A DNA stretch of 64,000 bases, taken from NCBI GenBank assembly GCA_031286695.1, contig JAITTY010000022.1:124001-188000 (forward strand), given 5' to 3'. This DNA is from Sphingobacterium sp. GTDB lineage: Bacteria; Bacteroidota; Bacteroidia; Sphingobacteriales; Sphingobacteriaceae. The notes under the pieces were generated by a model, which searched no databases, was not told the origin of the DNA, and was given only the letters and a program-made list of their open reading frames with translations. Below, one piece after another: positions 61,620-64,000 of this stretch (its first letter is position 1; every line of letters starts with the position of its first letter). Both the position numbers and the translations under genes were made by a program.

Positions 61620-64000
61620 CTAAAGTTTAAAGCAAGAAACATTTCCTGCGAAATCAGCAACATAAATCAAATCGCCATCGACAGTGATGTCCGAAAATAT
61701 AGGCGAACCTAGGTTGAATTTTGTTATTAATTTACCCATTTTATTAAGGACGTAGACATAGCCGTCTGAAGCACCAAAAACTAACTTGTCTTTGACTTCG
61801 ATGACTGCCGACTCAACCGTACCGACCAGTTTGTGGTTATCGGGACTACTATATGCAGAAGAATAAACCAGCGCCTCTCCTGTAGAAAAATGCCATTTCT
61901 CTTCCAGTGTCTGTAGATCATAGGCTTTGATTCCATTGGTGGAAGTTGGCATGACCAAAAGATCGCCAGCGATTTTCGGAGCTGTCATTACCTTAAAATC
62001 GTCAGTTTTAATGCTCTTCTGTAAGATTTCTCCTGTTTTTAAATCAATCTTAAAGATGCCATTGAGGCCGGTCGTATAGATGTAATCATTTTGAGCTGTC
62101 ACCCCGCCACTTCTAAAACGTAAACCATCTTCCTGACGTTTCCAAAGAAGTTTCCCGGTATGGATATCATAAGCACAGAGCGCATTCCAGTTGTATCCAG
62201 CTAAAAGAACTTGGCCGACAACCGATAGCTCTGCAGGTGTAGCTTCTCCTCCTGACGGTTCAACACCCTCCCAAAGAGGCTTGCCCGTATGCATATCAAT
62301 CGCCGACATACGTTTTCCTAGCCCGGTATAATAAATGCCATTGTCAAGAGCGGCACCAGAAACAAAGGTTGGGAGGCTTGGGGCCGAAGGTTTCTTTGTC
62401 CACAGAACTTTACCTGAATTTGCATCTATCGCATAGACATTGGTTTCAACATCAGTGGCCAGCAATATACCATCGCTAAAACGTAATTTATGCTTGATGG
62501 AATTGATCATTGGCAGCGACCATAGTACTTTACCGCTACGTTTATCCAGCGCCTTGATCGCGTGATTGGTTCCCAAGCCATCATCCATTGTTGCTACGAA
62601 AAGCTTATCGCCAGCAACCAGTGGACTTGTCTTCCAGATATTCCCGCTTGCCGAAGTGGACCATTGTAGTTTAATCGTGCTATTTTCTGCGGCGGTGAGA
62701 TTAAAAGTCTCTTTCTTTAAAGTCTGCTCTCCATTCTCATAACGAATCGTGATAAGTGCATCGTATTGTCCTTTGTGATTTTGTTTTTGGAAAGGAACAT
62801 TTGCTTGCCATGTCCAATCTCCGGAGGCTTTCAGCGAAATCGAGCTTATGCGATTTCCGGTCTCATGTGCGGATATTGTGAGGTCTACGCCCTGTATTTG
62901 TCGCTCACTATCGTAGGCGTTGATCAATATTGGAAGTGTTTGATCCGTATTTAGTGACTGACCGAGCACAGGCCGCACCAATTGGATGTGGTCACGGAGA
63001 TTTGTGTAGACAGGTTTGATATTCTTGATGCCTTGTTTGTCAATATCGACGACAACAAACTGTGCGGCAGAGTTATCGATACCACCTTTATTAGGCGCGT
63101 TCGAACAAACCACGTAGACATCATTTTGTTTGAAGACAAAATTGTTGTGCCAATGTCCGTAGAACCAAGCCTTAAGGTTGTATTGTTTTAAATCAATCTG
63201 CTCTTTTTCGCCTTTAAGTACAAAGTCGGGCCCTACAAAGAAGTCATGGTTAATAAAGATCAATGGCTTGGATTTATCCATGGCAGCTAGATCTTTTTTG
63301 AGCCAAGCTATGATCTGATCAGCGGTATAGCTGGGTTTATAATCTCCATTTGGCATTGGTGTAACGACGAAGTGAGCCGGCCCGGCATCGAATGAGTAAT
63401 AGGTCGGTCCAAAAAGATCTTCAAATAGTTTCTCACCATATTCACCTTTGACAAGGTCATGATTTCCGACGGTATAATAAGTCGGTCTGCCCATGAGTTC
63501 AGTGTTAACCTGCTTGGCATGAAAAAGCATACCTGGTTCATAGCAGATATCCCCCGTATGCATAATCAGGCTTGCCTTTTGTTGACGGGCATAATTTCTG
63601 ACATTATCAATCCAAGGTCCGTATAGAGGTGTTTCTGTGTCGGTGATTTGGATAAAGCGTAGAAAATCGTTTTGTTGGACCCCATCTTTAACTAAAGCGA
63701 AGTCTAGATTTTTGATATCTGCACGCAATGGAATGTAATGTGTTTTGGTAGCCTTGTAGCCACTGGGTACAGTGACAGACAAAAAGCGGGCATTGGGGTT
63801 ATAGGGCAGTGTATACGTTCCGTCTTTATTGGTTTTTACCACATCATAGCCATCGGATACAGTGATTCCACCGAGTAGGTTTTCGTTCTGCTCGCACAGG
63901 TTATTTGCGTTCTGATCTTCAAAAACCCGACCGATGCGCTGTTGTGCAAAAAGGGAGGGAATCGGAAGGAGACAGCAGGCAAGTAAATTGAGTAATTTCA
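61620..64000 (-). CDS. Calcineurin-like phosphoesterase fused to a PQQ-like beta-propeller (5' end cut)
   Basis: 793 residues if the ATG is completed by the base at 64001; the window ends after TG of that codon. Signal peptide KLLNLLACCLLPIPSLFAQQ. MetallophosN-type Ig-like domain (about 25-90); metallophosphoesterase domain (about 95-290) with QITDTETP, MHTGDICYEPG, YYTVGNHDLV, FINHDFF and WFYGHWHNNF; a beta domain (about 300-410); then a PQQ-like propeller (about 420-793) with repeated A-x-D-x-x-T/S-G-K-x-L-W units (AIDANSGKVLWTK, AYDIHTGKLLWKR). It probably hydrolyses a phosphoester outside the cytoplasm. Many family members end after the MetallophosC domain, so the propeller is an addition. 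Confidence 0.9.
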   Translation of the reverse strand, partial: KLLNLLACCLLPIPSLFAQQRIGRVFEDQNANNLCEQNENLLGGITVSDGYDVVKTNKDGTYTLPYNPNARFLSVTVPSGYKATKTHYIPLRADIKNLDFALVKDGVQQNDFLRFIQITDTETPLYGPWIDNVRNYARQQKASLIMHTGDICYEPGMLFHAKQVNTELMGRPTYYTVGNHDLVKGEYGEKLFEDLFGPTYYSFDAGPAHFVVTPMPNGDYKPSYTADQIIAWLKKDLAAMDKSKPLIFINHDFFVGPDFVLKGEKEQIDLKQYNLKAWFYGHWHNNFVFKQNDVYVVCSNAPNKGGIDNSAAQFVVVDIDKQGIKNIKPVYTNLRDHIQLVRPVLGQSLNTDQTLPILINAYDSERQIQGVDLTISAHETGNRISSISLKASGDWTWQANVPFQKQNHKGQYDALITIRYENGEQTLKKETFNLTAAENSTIKLQWSTSASGNIWKTSPLVAGDKLFVATMDDGLGTNHAIKALDKRSGKVLWSLPMINSIKHKLRFSDGILLATDVETNVYAIDANSGKVLWTKKPSAPSLPTFVSGAALDNGIYYTGLGKRMSAIDMHTGKPLWEGVEPSGGEATPAELSVVGQVLLAGYNWNALCAYDIHTGKLLWKRQEDGLRFRSGGVTAQNDYIYTTGLNGIFKIDLKTGEILQKSIKTDDFKVMTAPKIAGDLLVMPTSTNGIKAYDLQTLEEKWHFSTGEALVYSSAYSSPDNHKLVGTVESAVIEVKDKLVFGASDGYVYVLNKMGKLITKFNLGSPIFSDITVDGDLIYVADFAGNVSCFKL

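Noticed and set aside
1..64000. CRISPR arrays, insertion sequences, prophage, integrative elements
   Set aside because: No regular short repeats with spacers, no transposase, integrase, relaxase or phage structural genes are visible. The tRNA-adjacent grpB remnant is the only hint of past exchange.

Overview
The window looks like core chromosome of a member of the Bacteroidota, most likely the Sphingobacteriaceae (Sphingobacterium or Pedobacter type). The reasons are the rpmB-rpmG-DUF4295-ftsY-rimO cluster, a SusC/SusD pair, several TonB-linked outer-membrane proteins, LytTR signalling, bshC, a NagB-deacetylase fusion, AT-rich intergenic DNA, and promoters of the Bacteroidota form TTTG-N19-TAnnTTTG. 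There is no rRNA, CRISPR array, transposase, integrase or phage gene. Coding sequence fills nearly all of it.

Layout. 1-2.8 kb: SIMPL protein fragment, cold-shock protein, small lipoprotein, DUF805 protein, recO and a small membrane protein. 2.9-8.2 kb: ribosomal proteins L28 and L33, DUF4295, ftsY, rimO and bshC. 8.4-18.1 kb: Oar-like TonB-dependent protein, ctlX-type hydrolase, gcvP, a lipoprotein and an N-acetylmuramoyl amidase. 18.2-26.7 kb (minus strand): idi, a conserved uncharacterised protein, Nudix hydrolase, phosphohexomutase, lipoprotein, crotonase, and a macroglobulin/TonB-plug protein. 26.8-32.4 kb: purD, tRNA-Glu, then a minus-strand LytS-type kinase, LytTR regulator and thioredoxin-like protein. 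33-40.7 kb: IPT/NHL lipoprotein, SusC, SusD and a surface lipoprotein, an uptake locus without a degradative enzyme. 40.7-50.4 kb: Asp/Glu racemase, pirin, MgtC, ParB-like protein, xseB/xseA, serine hydrolase plus M19 dipeptidase, radA and a TlpA-like protein. 50.5-61.4 kb: aminotransferase, NagB-deacetylase fusion, a siderophore-receptor gene broken by one in-frame stop, GH20 hexosaminidase, a second tRNA-Glu followed by a grpB remnant joined to a phosphotransferase gene, and carbonic anhydrase. 61.6-64 kb: metallophosphoesterase with a PQQ-like propeller, cut by the window end.

How genes work together. GH20 hexosaminidase and the NagB-deacetylase fusion suggest GlcNAc/chitin-oligosaccharide use. 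The serine hydrolase, M19 dipeptidase, amidase and racemase fit peptide or cell-wall turnover, but only the hydrolase-dipeptidase pair is clearly one operon. The kinase-regulator-thioredoxin trio is one transcription unit.

I see no clearly new multi-gene system. The best leads are: the ochre codon in the siderophore receptor, with a 22-bp inverted operator pair around its promoter; the grpB relic in frame with a phosphotransferase next to tRNA-Glu; diverged repeats flanking bshC that read as a conserved short peptide; a remnant of a second pirin gene; and active-site substitutions in NagB and the racemase. Start codons were moved inward from the longest open frame wherever a family start or signal peptide showed the frame was too long. 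Promoter, operator and terminator calls come from reading by eye.
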